Assembly: GCA_036345935.2 (NCBI GenBank)
Contig: JADWOT020000001.1
Location: forward strand, 24,282,994-24,346,993
DNA from: Taenia hydatigena
Taxonomy: Eukaryota > Platyhelminthes > Cestoda > Cyclophyllidea > Taeniidae
Reading direction: 5' to 3'
DNA length: 64,000 bases
The stretch's first letter is position 1. The number at the start of each line of letters is the position of its first letter. Positions 10,326 to 23,892 of the stretch are shown here, piece after piece. The translations under genes and the position numbers were made by a program. The notes under the pieces were generated by a model that saw only the letters and a program-made list of their open reading frames with translations, was not told where the DNA came from and did not search any database.

Positions 10326-12393
10326 AGTAGTGCTAAATGCTCGTACTTCTTATGCACTGAAGTAGTATTGCCCCAAAATGACCAAGAGCATTTCGGCAGC
10401 AAATCACGCCAATTTCTGGCAGGCATGCACACCAGGGGATTCGGCTATTTAGCTTTTTCACTCTTGTATTTTGCAGTGATTGCTTTCGTGGGCGATTGCA
10501 ATGGGTGCTTAACTCAATTACTGCCACCGTATATGTTTGGGGAGCTAAGGAGTTCACATAACAAACGAGCAAGCGCAATGAAATAATAAACCTAGTTCTA
10601 CCATTGCTATAAAGACTTGTGTATTAGAGCCGACATATCTCGGACGCGACACAGTTCCGTGAACAACGGTTAAGCCATCAAGCCTCATGAGGCACATTCC
10701 CACAATGTGCTTTGCAGGAGAAGCCAGACAGAGTTGTGGTTCGGTGCTGAATATCACCGTATTGCAGCTAACTTAATAATAGTTATAGTGAGTCTTATGT
10801 AACGAGGTGGCTAGCCTTGGCCACCATGATGAGGTGGATTAATGTCCGCATCCAGAATTTGCAATGTAAAAATAAGTTAGGAGAAACAGCGTATAGTTTA
10901 AGTGTGATGACTGATCAGAGTATATATTACGATGCCTCGGGCGGATCGTATCGGATTTATGTCCTCGGATGCCAGCATTCATCTCAACACATGTATGGGA
11001 ATCGTAGTCTTTAATTAATGAAAATCTTTCTTGGCAACAGCAGTAAGTTCACTGTTATGCTTGAATAAATTCATTCAGGATGGCAATACTGTCACATGTC
11101 GGACTGGAGGAAAATTGAACAACTCACTGTGACCACAAAATGGCAACTAATTTGTGGGGTCATTGGAACTATCCCAGATAGATGTGTGGTGCAAAGTGCA
11201 ATTTAAATGTGAAGAGCACAACCACGGCTCTCAAAACAATGTCTCGCCAGACATAGAGTCGATGGTGTTGAGAATGAATGGGTTTAGGAGGAGAGGATGA
11301 TGGAGAGGAGGATATCTTATGATTGATGAAGTTTAATGGGAGAAAACCATCACGCAGTAGTTGCAGATACCCACGCACCGATCGTGCACAATAGTGATTA
11401 AATGAGTGACACTGCGGCGACACGCGCTTAACCTCATCTGCACTGCAAGCGTGATTTCGTGGGCAAGTGATTGATGAAATTTGACATATTCATGACAGAG
11501 TGTGCTAGAGTCGTAGGGTCCAAATAAGCAAAAAGTAATATGAGCAGATGTGTGGTGGATTTCGCCTCTGAATGCAAGGACTTGTCGTTTTTATCATGCA
11601 AATTAACGCTGTGTTCCCTTCTGTTAGCGGCGTGCAAGAATTGGAGGGAATGTCTCTAGACATGTATCAATCTGTCCATTTGCATTCCTTGGTCCCTCCC
11701 TCGACTACATGTTATTGCGCGTTCAGTGTGCATCAATGTTAACAGCGCTGTGGCCCCCTTTACTATCGAGAGAGGGAAATAGATTAACCTAACCTAAAAT
11801 AGCTGCTGCGAAACCCGGTTCAAATGGCAATTTAGATGGCAAATATTGGAGCCAAAAGCACATAGGTGATTGCAATTGAAACAGCTAGCTTTTAGGATTG
11901 TGGAGTCAAATGCATTTATAAACTGCCATCTTATCTGACTTGAGTGACTGGGCGGACCGTTGCTGCCTCCTACGTTGAAAGCACCAAAGTAAACAAATCT
12001 TAGGGTTATGCTTTGTGATGGAAAGATATCCTCAATGTGATTAGGTGGAGGAGGTGGTTTATTTTCACATAGTTGAGCTCAATCGAATAAATACCGCGAT
12101 TGACCAAGTTGGGTGAGTTGAGAGAAGAAACGATTAGATTGAGACCGCAGACGGTCTCAAACTCACTGCATTGCTACTTAAGGAACAGCAATATGGCTTT
12201 TTGTTCGTTGATGATGCAATCGTCACTGCTCCCAATTACAAGCTAACGAGCACACAGCATGACGAGAAGCACAATCAATGACAAGAGAATGCGTGCTCTC
12301 TTGCCAGATTACATTTCATTACCCCCAAGAGCACATCAAGACCGCATCGTGCAAGTCACGCTTAAGCATTTGCGTAAAATGAAATGTCTGTTG

Positions 12394-12935
12394 CTAGTCT
12401 ACGCAATATGGTTTTGCTCTGCGTGGCAGAATAATGCTGCCAGTCGTCAGTGAATGTAATATCAGATGTGCCCCTCCTTCTAAAATGGATTTTATTCTGC
12501 AAGTGGTAATAGATGCTAGACAGCCAATAATGCAGGTGTAACTGTGAGCAGTACAGCCCCTTCTGATCGAGTAAAAGCCAATGATATTCGTTCGTGATCT
12601 CATTTCAATTTACACAAAACAGGGTAGAATACGCATCAGGGTTCTGATGGACATTGATGGAACGGAAGCGTGACATTCTGAGCAGCCAGACACATAGTTC
12701 ACATTTGAGACTCCCACAAAACTAGACGGCACGAGCACTTGCAGCAGCTGTGGGCTCCTCAAAGTTTTCCCAGTCGTGATGTCAGAGCTACGAATGTAGT
12801 AGTATCCTTCAATATATGGCATTTATCTTGTGAACATCTCCAAACTGATGTCAATTTTGATAAGCTCTGCATGCACAATACCGTTAGAACACACCCAGAT
12901 TGCGCCTTTGTGCACCTCATCAATGAGAAGCATGA
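12394..12935 (-). other. Upstream block of copy C with the conserved antisense frame
   Basis: This is the diverged equivalent of 2407-2978. The antisense stretches LLIDEVHKGAIWVCSNGIV, SINVHQNPDAYSTLFCVN and HYSATQSKTILRRL are readable here, although the FnIII gene next to it is broken. Confidence 0.38.
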
Positions 12936-12987
12936 TGGGTGGATGTAAGAGTGCCTACACATCTCAGCACGCAATGCTCGCAGTCGA

Positions 12988-13062
12988 TGAAGGCGAATTG
13001 GATTTGTAGGTCATGATTCGGGTAGCCCATAGGCTGGATTGTGTGTGAATCACTTCTACAAA
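12988..13062 (+). promoter_or_regulatory. Decayed promoter box of copy C
   Basis: The box aligns base for base with those of A and E, but the TATA element reads TACAAA (13057-13062). The ATTGG motif is still present. This fits the loss of coding function in C. Confidence 0.6.
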
Positions 13063-13106
13063 TGCACCATGATTTGTGTTTGAAAGCGATCACAATATTG
13101 AAGTTG

Positions 13107-15429
13107 ATGGTCTGCTTCTGTCTCCTGTTTTTGGCAACCTCGGTTCTTACTGCAGGATTGGGAGGAGCTGGTGGTACGTTGCCATCTAACGTGCCCCTTT
13201 GCTCAGCATAAGTGCAGTAGCACGACGTGGGAAGGGTGAGCAAGAGAATACATTTGAAACTTGCGCTGTAAAACTAACGGCTGCTCTCGCTGTGGATAAA
13301 GTGCAGTCAACAAAATGTTGACCTAAGCGTAAAATTTGCTAATGTCAATGATGCAAACTAATGCGGTAATTAACGATGCCTGTGAGCAAAATAGGTGTGG
13401 CGACTTAATTTACATTTCTCACTTGATTTTGGAATAATAATGAATTTATTCAGTTCTCTTCCTTCACACCAACGAAGTGGAGGCACAGCGGTAAAGCGTC
13501 AATTTCAAATCCACCCTTAACCTCAATCTCAACGCTAAACACTAAGTACAGATCACCATATATTTTTCTGTGTATATTGCAGTTTGTTGGACACCTGCAT
13601 ATGTGATCATGCCATTATTGACATAGGCGCAGCATTCTCACTGGTATTTACCACATTCATCTTTCTAGTGCACCGCAAGAAGACAGGAGATGAATGTGGA
13701 TACCTTCTCAACACTGTCTTTGACGGTGCATACAACCTTACTCCTGCACCTCATAGGCAGACACACCAAACTTGTGTTCAACTCAAGCACCAATGCCATG
13801 CCGCTAGGAGTTGATGCTTTACAAACCTAAACTAAGTAAACTAGGATGCCTCAAACATGCTCATTTTATGATGTTGCATTTCAGAAAGCGCAACGTCAGG
13901 CAAAAATAACGTCGGACCATTGTTTTTCTGGTTCCGCTTGAAATTTAATAAATTTCGTCTAACTTGGAAACAGCAGCGCTTGATTAGGCGCGGCATAATA
14001 CAATTGAAGTAATCGCAACCCAACTACGCAATTCGGTCAATGTGAGGAGCAATGTTGCAAGTGTGGACACTGGAGAAGTCATTATTGGTCGGTTATATCC
14101 CAACACACTATACACGATAAACGTAGTAGCCTCTGGAGATGAGGCAGTTGTTCTTACTTACCAAACTTCGCTCGAAACGTGGCCGACTGGTAAGTTCTTC
14201 TTGAATTGTACTCATTGCATTTCCTTGCACGTATGCATGCGTTGAGGCCTCCATCGCTGAATTAAAGTAGGTGCTCAGGGTATTGGTAGACGCTCTCCTC
14301 GCTTAGTGTCATGGGTTGCAGCACATATGCTAGCATTCATTGTGTTGCGACTCGGCAGCGCAGTAGAACTTGGCTCTTGCTGATAACTTTTCATCATCCA
14401 TAGCTCCTTTGGATTTGCCGCCGCCCAGAGGAAGAGCTATGTCACCGACGCAAATTAGACTTCGTTGAGCTGAACCCACCTACTTAAATGGGATCCTCAC
14501 ACCCTGCCGCGTTACCTGTTTTCCTCTAAGTCAGTCAATGTGCCAATAAGTATCTTCACCAAAGACGACTCGAAAACCAGAATTACAGTTAGTGCTCTGC
14601 AACCGAACACTGCTTATCGGAGCCGCGTGGAAGCCAGCACGTACCCAGCAAAGGGACAGGATTCCAGACAATGCACGACGCAGTCTGAATCATCGTCTCC
14701 TATTCGGACCAATCCACCAAGTGCGTGAAATATTGTTTCCCTTTCCTCACTTATTGATAGGAGAAGTGGTGTATGCCTTACATTATGTCTCGGAAAGGAG
14801 GGCAGTCAAACCCAACTACCGTTAACTCACTCAGGTATTTTGGCAACTTTATTCTCGCGCATGAGCACGAAGACTTGCATGGCAAATAATTTCTGGCTTT
14901 TCGTGCAAAGTAACCCTGTTTGAACGCTTCCACCGGTAAATCCCAGCGTGTGTTTGTGCCCTGCGACCCCTTGTTTGTCAAGGCTCGCAAGCATTAGCTG
15001 AATATAAGCAATAGAACCATCATTACTAGTCGGTATTTGAGAGAATCATCAAAAACACACAAGTGTTCTTTGCTTGCTACTCTAATGTGCAACTACATAT
15101 TTTGTCTGCTACCGCATTCGCTGCACCGCAACATAAAAGCATAACTTAATTTCGTTGTTAGCAGGCGATCCGTGACGTTTGTTACAACGATGCTTGAGTT
15201 AGTTGCGCATGTCTTATCCTTACCAGCGTTATTATTTTCGATAGGAGTGCGTATAAGGCGTGCTACTGGTAGTGGATCGACCGTAAGTTCCACAATCTCA
15301 CTGATCATATTTGCTTGCATGTCAGTAGTCCTTGCCCAAATTATCGCGCAAGTCAGTCATCAGTGCAAAACATCATTCCTCTGCCATCACCGAAGCAATC
15401 ACCTTCTACTGCAGGTTGCCATGGAGTAG
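13107..15429 (+). pseudogene. Copy C: broken two-FnIII antigen gene
   Basis: Four exons can be matched to gene E: signal exon 13107-13173, FnIII-1 13885-14189, FnIII-2 14404-14720, and tail exon from 15245. Exon 2 is 305 bases where E has 306; a single-base deletion near 13998 puts a TAA in frame soon after. Exon 3 is 317 bases against 318; it has TGA at 14466-14468 where E has the Trp of the LRW strand, and another single-base deletion near 14525. The tail exon has lost its stop (CAA at 15337) and reads on to TAG at 15427. Splice sites are intact, and the LYPNTLY and LQPNTAY loops are still readable. The promoter box reads TACAAA in place of TATAAA. I call it a pseudogene; C shows that the two-domain layout is not unique to E. 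Confidence 0.85.
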
Positions 15430-16440
15430 GAATTGAGCCACTCGCTCTTCATTCGTTTCTGCCCAACATCAATGCATTCTCCCAGAATTCGTATCATCCG
15501 GTTTAGCGTTTGCTTCATTATTGCCATTTTGCATCAATTACAAAACTGATGGACTTAAAGTTAGGTGATTACTGGTGAGTTCCAACATTTAATGCAAAAG
15601 AGGTCGAAGTATTTTCGTCAGCCGACCTCTTTCCCAACAGCGCACGCATTACTCCAACTAAGCCAACTACTGCACAGTCTTGGTAATAGGTTCAGTGAAT
15701 GCGACGTCTTCAGCATTTCAGAAGAAGGTGGTGGGGTGGTCAGAGTCTTGAGACAAGATACACCATTTCGATGTTAAATCCAATTAAAAGATAAGCACTT
15801 CGATACAGCAGCGTAGACCGCCTCATGTTTCATCAGCATTTCTCCATGATTCCACTGAGCAGCGATTGACCACCTGTGATTCAGCATGCCGGCATGCATC
15901 TCGTTCATGTATGCCGTTTTTAACTCTCACATTCACAATGAAAGTCGGAGAGTGGTTGCGAAGCATCCATGGAACTATCAAGTTGCACTTAGCACCAAGC
16001 ATCCTTTGGGAGTAAGGGAAGGCGGTTATAAGTTGGTGAGTTTACAGGACCCACAGGGACACTGTTTCGACAAGTACCACCTCAGCTATTTCATTTGAAA
16101 TAGGCGTTAATATAGGCTAGTAGCAGTGGTTGGAGTCGCTTTGCATTTGTTTACATGTTGAGGTCTACGTGTTAAACCAGCACATCAATTGCTGGGGCAA
16201 ACTGTTCATGTCTACTAAAAACTGTAAAATGACTGATATTTCGTGATGTGTTGCGAGAGTGATCACGCATCCAAATGTAAATTATGTCTGATAGCTTAGA
16301 CTCTCGCGCTTCCATTTCGCCAATGCGCATCAGAAACGCAATGCATATTCTACCTACTGTTCTGTGTTAGTGGGCAATCCTCGATGTATGTTGCGACCCA
16401 GATTTCACGCACCACTATAATCAGCGTAACTATTTTAATT

Positions 16441-16670
16441 TGAATATGGTAGAGGGTCTGCCGTATATTCAGCAATCACGAAAATCGAATTCGCACGCAT
16501 TTTGGTGTCTCTTGCATTAATTATTGCATGTGTCGGTTATTCGCGCAAAATGTCGTGCCTCACAACTTGGCATTACTAAAGCGATATCTTCCATTGCAGG
16601 CCTCTTTGGTGTCGGATCCGCGCGAATCGCTCTTAATCCCTGTTTGCCTAGCATTAATGTGATCCCTTAG
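16441..16670 (+). pseudogene. C': decayed 3' end of another antigen-gene copy
   Basis: About 1.2 kb after the tail exon of copy C, a second tail exon can be recognised (a GSAVYSAI-like stretch from about 16455, with the internal GTAAGT changed to GTATAT and the stop lost). It is followed by the usual downstream acceptor (ttccattgcag) and exon-5 frame ending at TAG 16668. No FnIII exon precedes it. Sequence on both sides matches the region around 15.1-16.3 kb, so a tandem duplication of the 3' end is the simplest reading. Confidence 0.6.
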
Positions 16671-17814
16671 ATTTATCATCCTCCAGCTTAATAGTGCCGT
16701 ATTTTTTGCTTGCTATTCAAGTACAACACTGTTAAGCAACATTTGGTCTTGTTTATTAGCAGCGTCCGGCTTTCATGTAAAACAGATCTAACTCCTTCAT
16801 GCCAGCGTACCTCCTTCTAGTTGTGCATGCATTGCCCAGGCTAGGCAGCTGTGCATCATGAAAATGAGGCTAGTTGTATTTTGGGGGAAGCAGATTGAAA
16901 GTATGGATAGCCCTCAAGCAACACTAGCTTCCGAAATTTTGAGACCAACTGAGATGTGGCTTCCTCGGCACAGCAGCGTCAAACACTTCATGTTTCATCA
17001 GTATTACTTTGCATGTCAAATGGACAGCAATCAATCATCTGCATTTAGCATGCTAGCAGGCATCTCGGTCGTTAAAAACGTTCCCACCCTTACCTTCACC
17101 GCGGGCGCAGGAGAGTGATTTCGAGGCAACCGTATTCTTGGCGAGCTACATTCACCATCAAACAGCCTTGGGGAGTGGGAATCATGCGATTATAAGTTAT
17201 GCGATTTTGCGGGATCCAATTCGGCACCGTTTGGGCGAGTACCGCTTCAGACAACCCATTTCAAAATGGGCATTTACGATGGCTTGAGAAGAATCGCGCA
17301 TGGACAAATAGCGCTGCCAAGCTGTAAAAATGAGTACTCTATAACAACTGGCTTTGCGACAAGCAAACTAACCAAGGTGCGTTAGAGCTGCAGTCTTTTG
17401 TGAAATAGAGTTATAGCTTCACAAATGGAATCGCTAATCACATTAGGCAAGTATTAATACAGCTTGACGAAATGATAGTACCATGGGCTAGCCAAACTAA
17501 AACGTTACGCAGACGTCTGCACAGGGATGCTTGGCTATCAACTTCGCGCTGGTTTGCATTTTACGGCGATTCCATGCTGCTGACATAACCTTATTTGCAC
17601 AGTTGTGTTTGCAGTAATTTGGATCGGAAAACTTGCACTGTGGGACTAGTTGAACAATTCATGGCGCAATTAGTTTTCCTTCGCGTGTACGTAGTTCCAA
17701 GTGGTACCTATATTTTCCTGATACTTCCAATCCTTATCTTCACTATTTGGCCTCTACCGAAGGCTGCCCTGCACAATTAAGCTTTAGATATGATGAATTA
17801 GAACGAATTTGGAG

Positions 17815-18447
17815 AAAGAAACCCTTTGCAAAGGGGAGTGGGTGTGAAGGAGCATGTTCTTAGAGCCAAGACGGCCCACAAATGGCTCGCATAGGCATGG
17901 AAGCGAATAGAGGAAACGCTTTTTACGGTCGGGTTATATCTGTTGTAGAGTGGAATCCGATGGCGTCATAACGGAAAAGGCATTCGCACAGGCTGCGTAT
18001 ACATGCAGAGGTGTGGCCAACGTGGTTAATTTCTGGCGGGGTTTTCTTTGACGAAGCCGATGCTAGATGCAGCTAAATTACAGGTAAATTGAGTCAGCTC
18101 TATTACCGTGTATACCTGTGTCGAATTTTACGCATATGTGAACTGAAGGCTGCGCAAATCAAAAGCAGTCATAAGCCAATAGAGAATTCTATTTGGTAGT
18201 GACAAGCCGACTGACATGCTTGAAGAACTTCGTGCTGCATCAAAGTACGATCGCATGCTAGAAATGAGGTGAAGCTGAAACACTCACACCGGCTACAGTG
18301 CACAGATACGTTGTGGAGTCATCGCTACAATTTTGGCAACACGGATATGCAATGGATGACTCGTTGAAGTTCTAACTCAAAAATTATATCAGTTTTTAAA
18401 AGGAAGAAGGACATTTTGACTGCCGGATGCATGGGTCTGTGGCAAAC
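17815..18447 (+). repeat. Direct repeat flanking the copy C unit, right
   Basis: Partner of 9695-10325. The two repeats enclose about 7.5 kb carrying pseudogene C and fragment C'. Confidence 0.85.
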
Positions 18448-19993
18448 AGTCAATGAGGATTTTCATGCTATCGGTTGGGGAAGGAAGGCAAACATGCAGC
18501 AGTTGTTGAGAAAGGTGAGTAAGGCAGGCGTAATTTAAAGTGTAAGTTGAATTGCTGAAGATTTAGCTAGCTCAATTTCTTACCAATAGAGAGTGAGTCA
18601 GTTCGAATTGACAAGCAACGCGCTGACTTCTAATATGGAACAACATATAATAGACTTGTTAAGCAAACCAATCTGCAAAAGCTAATGGGAGTAAAATGTT
18701 TGTCAGGGAGAGGAATCTGGTTCTGCTGAAATGCATGAATCGTTTCCATAGGCAAAACAAGTGCACTGAGCAATCACAAACAGGTTGGCGACAGAGCGGA
18801 ATTCCTTGCAACGTAATCTTTTGCTGGAGCACTAAGGAGGAAAACGAAATCACGCAGACTGTGTCAGCAGACAAAATTCCACCTAACACAGCATTCTACG
18901 CCTCAAAAATTGGACCTATTAAAACATATTTATGCAACATCCATTGCCAGGGACCAAATCAGACACTTGCTGCAGCGCACCAATCCACCATACGATAACA
19001 CAATGCACAAACATTCAAACAAACGATGACCTGAGTTGAGACCTTCACCCGACAACTAATAGGTGAAAACAAATTGGGAAAAAAGAGGATTTTCCATTTC
19101 GCTACCTGTGATGGATCCATTCAGACGCATCACTACATTCATAATTTCCACTTCTTGCACATATGAGAAGTGAAAGCTACAAGAAACTGAAAGGCAGTCA
19201 TTCAGTAAATAGAGGATTTTCTTCAGTAGCATTGCGTTGGCTGATATGCTTGAAGAACTTGGTGCGAGAACACAGCCCAATCACATGGAGGACAGCAGGT
19301 CAGTATGGACCACACACAGGCTGCAACGCAGCAGCCACCCTGTGTGGTCATCGTCGCACACACGGGCAGTGAGATAAGCGATGGATAAAGTTCTTTGATT
19401 TCTTTTTACAGGGATATGCTCAGTCATCAGCTGAAAACGATTTTTTGGACCATGACGTATGTGAGGAAACGCCAAACAGTGGTGTATACTTACTCCATGA
19501 ATAGTAAGAAAAAGGCATTATCACTCGATCGTCAGAACGCTCAACGCAGAATTAGTCACTATGGTGAAGTGATATCGAAGGTATAACACATCAGTTGCTC
19601 TCTGCTCAATCACCCTGATTGCAGTTTGGATGCCATAAGGAGGCGCTTCCAGATGTGCCATGCAATTAGATGCGCGAATGATTATTTTGTGACATTCGGC
19701 ATTAAATGATCCTACAAAAATAACGACAACAAAGGCTATACATTGCGACGAATCCAGGAAAGTGGAGAATTCTACAGGAACTCCAAAACACCTAGGCAGA
19801 TTTCTCAGGACTTCGACAAGTGAGTCAGCAGCAATTGACCGAGGCTGATGATTGGCAGCTAGGTGCCAGTAGATTAGCCTATACGCCAGTGAGTGTCAAG
19901 TGCGCTCTTTGGATCCACAATGAGAAGCGAGCTGCGTCATATCAAGTGATGGATAGAAAATCGATTCTATAATGATGGCGCACTAATGAAATG

Positions 19994-20088
19994 CTACCTA
20001 CATTTGAACATGCCAAATGGATTACTACAATCATCCTTGCATTCACGCATGTTTGCTTGCACTTCACGACTGTGAGATGTGACGTCAC
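19994..20088 (-). other. Small exon-like element, copy 2 in the right arm
   Basis: Mirror of 8467-8561 with the same acceptor, frame and stop. Confidence 0.42.
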
Positions 20089-21176
20089 CTACACAGACAA
20101 CACATAGCACGCAAGAAGTAAGGCATCGTTGAGTTAAGTAGCGAGACAAAACTTCTCCAGATGGCTTGCGGATTGTGTCGCTTTCCATGTCGACAGCCCT
20201 ATTCCTGAAGAGAGGCATCATTCTCAGTCCTTCTCTTCCACGCCATCAGCAGTTCTCTCATCCATAGTCCATGCAATTCCTCCACACCGACAAAACTATT
20301 CACAGGCGACACATATCAGGATATTATTTCTCCAAACCTGCATCCGCATTTCATCGCCACCAATGCAGTGTTTCGGGACTGTCTTGACAACTAAAAAGGC
20401 ATAATACTCAGGCAAAGGAGGATCTTTGACAAAAAGTGTGCGATCAAGGCTGCAGGAACGACTCAGTGGTCACTCCACCCAGCAAAGACAATAGACCTGC
20501 TCAAATGACCGTAACCAACAGCTAAACAAACAAAGTTCTACAGTGCAGCACCGCGAAATCCGTATGCATTTCTTGTGTACAAGTACCTGTACGAGTGCTA
20601 CACGACGCAGCATATGGTGTGAATAAGTAAAATATAGCTACACTGAGGCAAAAAATTCTAAGCTGGCACATGCAGCAGGAACGCATGTTAACCAGTGCTT
20701 TGAAGGCCAAAGTCGTTCTGTCCAGAATTGAGCATTTATATGTAGGGTTTCTATGCGTGGCCTCAAATGTAAGTTTGCCTCCTGTAGGCATTGCAGAAGG
20801 GTGTGGAAAAGGCAGCAGTGGTTAGGATGTATTCCAACGTCCACGTAAAATTGAATAGTAGGGAGCAGGGCAGCCGCTACCACATTTTAATTGTTTTAAT
20901 TGGTAGAGTGAAGCATTGCCATGCCCTGCTGAGCTTGCAAACAAAATGCATGCCTAATTCTTAGTTTCACAAATTTTACAGACGTCACTCTCAGAGTGGT
21001 CATGTTCATGGTGGACTGCTTGTAGCACAAGAACAATATTAAGTATGCTATGAATATACGGCTAAATAAGCCGCAGATTGCGGCACTTGAGTGAGTAGCC
21101 TTCATGCGACCAATCAGAGTAGCACGTAATGCATGTTAAGCACTCGGAATCCAATTTATTGAGCTAGGTTAACACC

Positions 21177-21254
21177 TTAGGCTGGCTCACTACAATCGCG
21201 CTTGAATTCACGCATATTTGCTCTTGCCTCACGACTGTGAGGGGTAATGTCGAC
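21177..21254 (-). other. Small exon-like element, copy 1 in the right arm
   Basis: Mirror of 7301-7378; the frame is unchanged. Confidence 0.4.
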
Positions 21255-23747
21255 CACATAGCATTGCGGACATGTCTGAAATAAATTGCGACTCGACACC
21301 GTTAAATGGGACTCTGCCATTGGGAGCAAGTCGAACAACACGTTGCATTGCCGGCTAAGCATGTGTCCTTCACGTTCCTTCACCAACGGCAGAGGCGTTT
21401 TATGTCTCGAAAGCTCGCATCACCAAAGTTAGGTTGGCCTGCGTTTAATTTGATGCATTTCAGGCAGTCATCGATATATCAGAGGCAATTGATTTGCCAT
21501 ATATTTAGCCTTGTGTCAGTGCGTGCCAATTTTAATTGCACAACCGCATGAGAATCGGTATTCCCTAACAATCATAAAGCATTCCGTCAGTCAGTAGGAA
21601 CTTCTCTTCAGTAGCAGTTAATTGGCTCATGTGTTTAAATAACGACTTCAAGAGGCACAGTACGGTCACATGCTAGAATGCAGGTCAGTAAGAACCACTC
21701 ACACTGGCTGCAACGTGGCAGACACCTTGTGGGATCACCGCTACTATCACAGTCGGAAAGATGTGTAGTTACAAACGCATTTCCAGTCTGAGATGTTTAA
21801 CTACGAGACGTAAAAGCAATGAGGCGTAGCAATCAAACACAACTGGTTTGGATAATACGCATTTACGCGCATTCACCTCTTGTGCTTTCCTGAGTCAGAT
21901 GCAGCACCACTGCCTGTCACAGACCCGTACACTCAAAAGGTAGGTTGATATAACTTCGGTGAGTAAGACCTTTGGCTAGTTGATGCTCCAACATGCCGAC
22001 TTACTCTCCATTCATGCTTAACTCACCCACCTAATTTGACGACTAATGCATGTGTGCATTTCTTCTGCGAACCACAGCAAGTACAACCACTTTGATGAAA
22101 ATCTGAATGCTGTGCATCGTTGTGCCCCGTGTTACTTAATGTGACCACCAATGGGCTCAAATTACTGGTTGAATTTCAGCAGCTACCAACTTGACATATA
22201 GAAATCCATATTCTTCATTAATCTCCACATTTAACATGGCCACTGTTATAAGCATACTACCAGGAGGCATCAGTTTATCCGCACACACGCCTCGTGTTAC
22301 TTTGAGCTAAACTATCGGTCTACATTTTGATAGACATTAATATTTGGACTCGTGCGGTGAAAATTAGGCCCGCTAGCCACAACGTGGAATAGTCAGACGC
22401 AAAGTGTGCAAGCAAGAAAAATGAACACTATCCCGATCCAAGCGTAAATCAGCTTTTAGGGAATATTTAATTGGAACTGCAAGGTTTCCTTTCTGCAAGA
22501 ATAGCATTTGTGCTGTTCAAGTGATTGTCTAGAAGAAGACTGCTGTGTCCACGACGGAGGTAATGCACAATTACTTGCTTCTTCCTTTCGTCGACTCACG
22601 GGTGAATTGCTTCACTGCGCCCACTCTAACCGTAATGTGGAGTTGCAAGCAAAGACAAAACTCACCTAATCTTCGCCTTCGTGAGTCCAACCTGCGACTG
22701 CGACATTGGCAAACTGCGCATAATTTGATGAAAGCATCCAAAATGAGGATTGACATCTGTGCTCCGTCAAAATCGCGCCGCACATGCAAGACTACATTCA
22801 TGCGAAGCATAGTTTACGATTGCGAACCATGTAAATGCTACACACTGTAGTCAGCTTACAGCTACAGGGAAGACAACGCAAGCTTTGACGATTGCGTCTA
22901 ACATTCATGTACTTCTCCAATCCTCTCTGTGCAGCTGGATGATAAAATCTGTGACATATAAATGCATGACCGCCCTCGCAATGCTTCACGTATGATCGTT
23001 AAACATAAGAAATCAGTAGGCGCGAACATTGGATCCCAAAGATTGATACTCTTGCTTTCCACGTAGACTTCGGCAATTACATAGATGTAAAGCGGCTTCA
23101 ACCAAATCCACCAACCCATATCAACGTCTATTCGAATGCACTATCTGTAGTGCTACTTATCCAAATGGGTGTCTCTGTGGATCCTGCAAGCTCGCAAGCT
23201 CATACACGCATTCCTCACTTCTTGAAGATGTTTGTTGCTGAGTGCGACTTTAAAAGAGCACGACCTCCTTGCAATAACTTGCCCTGCACCCATGATAAGG
23301 TCGACGGTGAAGACGACTTTGAAGAACAGGACGCATGCCAACATGCTGATGCACAAGTGGTAAATCGTTGTTTACTGGAAACACTGGCTAACGTTGGTGA
23401 AACATGAGAAGATCTACGCTACTGTATCAAGGCACTCATCTTCTAGTTGGCCTCAAACATCACAACGGTAGTGCTGTTCGAGGATACTCGTCCCATCACA
23501 CATACTTACCAAATGCTACTAACCTCGTATTCACTAAGCATGGAAGCAGGAATTCGTCTATTTTGTAGCTAAGCTTGAGTAATGCGTGCGCTGTTGAGGG
23601 AGAGGCAGGCTGGCATGAAGAACTTGGGTCTCTTCTACATGAAATGTCGCACCATCACAATAAATGGACCGTTGAAATTGCCTTTGTTTTGTAATTAGAG
23701 CAAAAATGAAAAGAGTGAAGCAAACATTTGGTCGGATGACACTAAAT

Positions 23748-23818
23748 CTAGGGGGTCACATTAATGTTAGACAGGCACGGGTGAAGATCCAATGGCGCAG
23801 TTCCTACTTCATGGCGAC
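23748..23818 (-). other. Alternative terminal exon (exon 5) of gene B
   Basis: This mirrors the gene A exon 5: same acceptor, same short VAMK end and same skip-reading frame. The alternative donor lies after 23950 on the minus strand. Confidence 0.48.
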
Positions 23819-23892
23819 CTGCAATTGAAATGATTGACAGGGTAATGTTGAAGGCATGACATTGCGCATTGATGGTTGAATTGCGCGGTACT

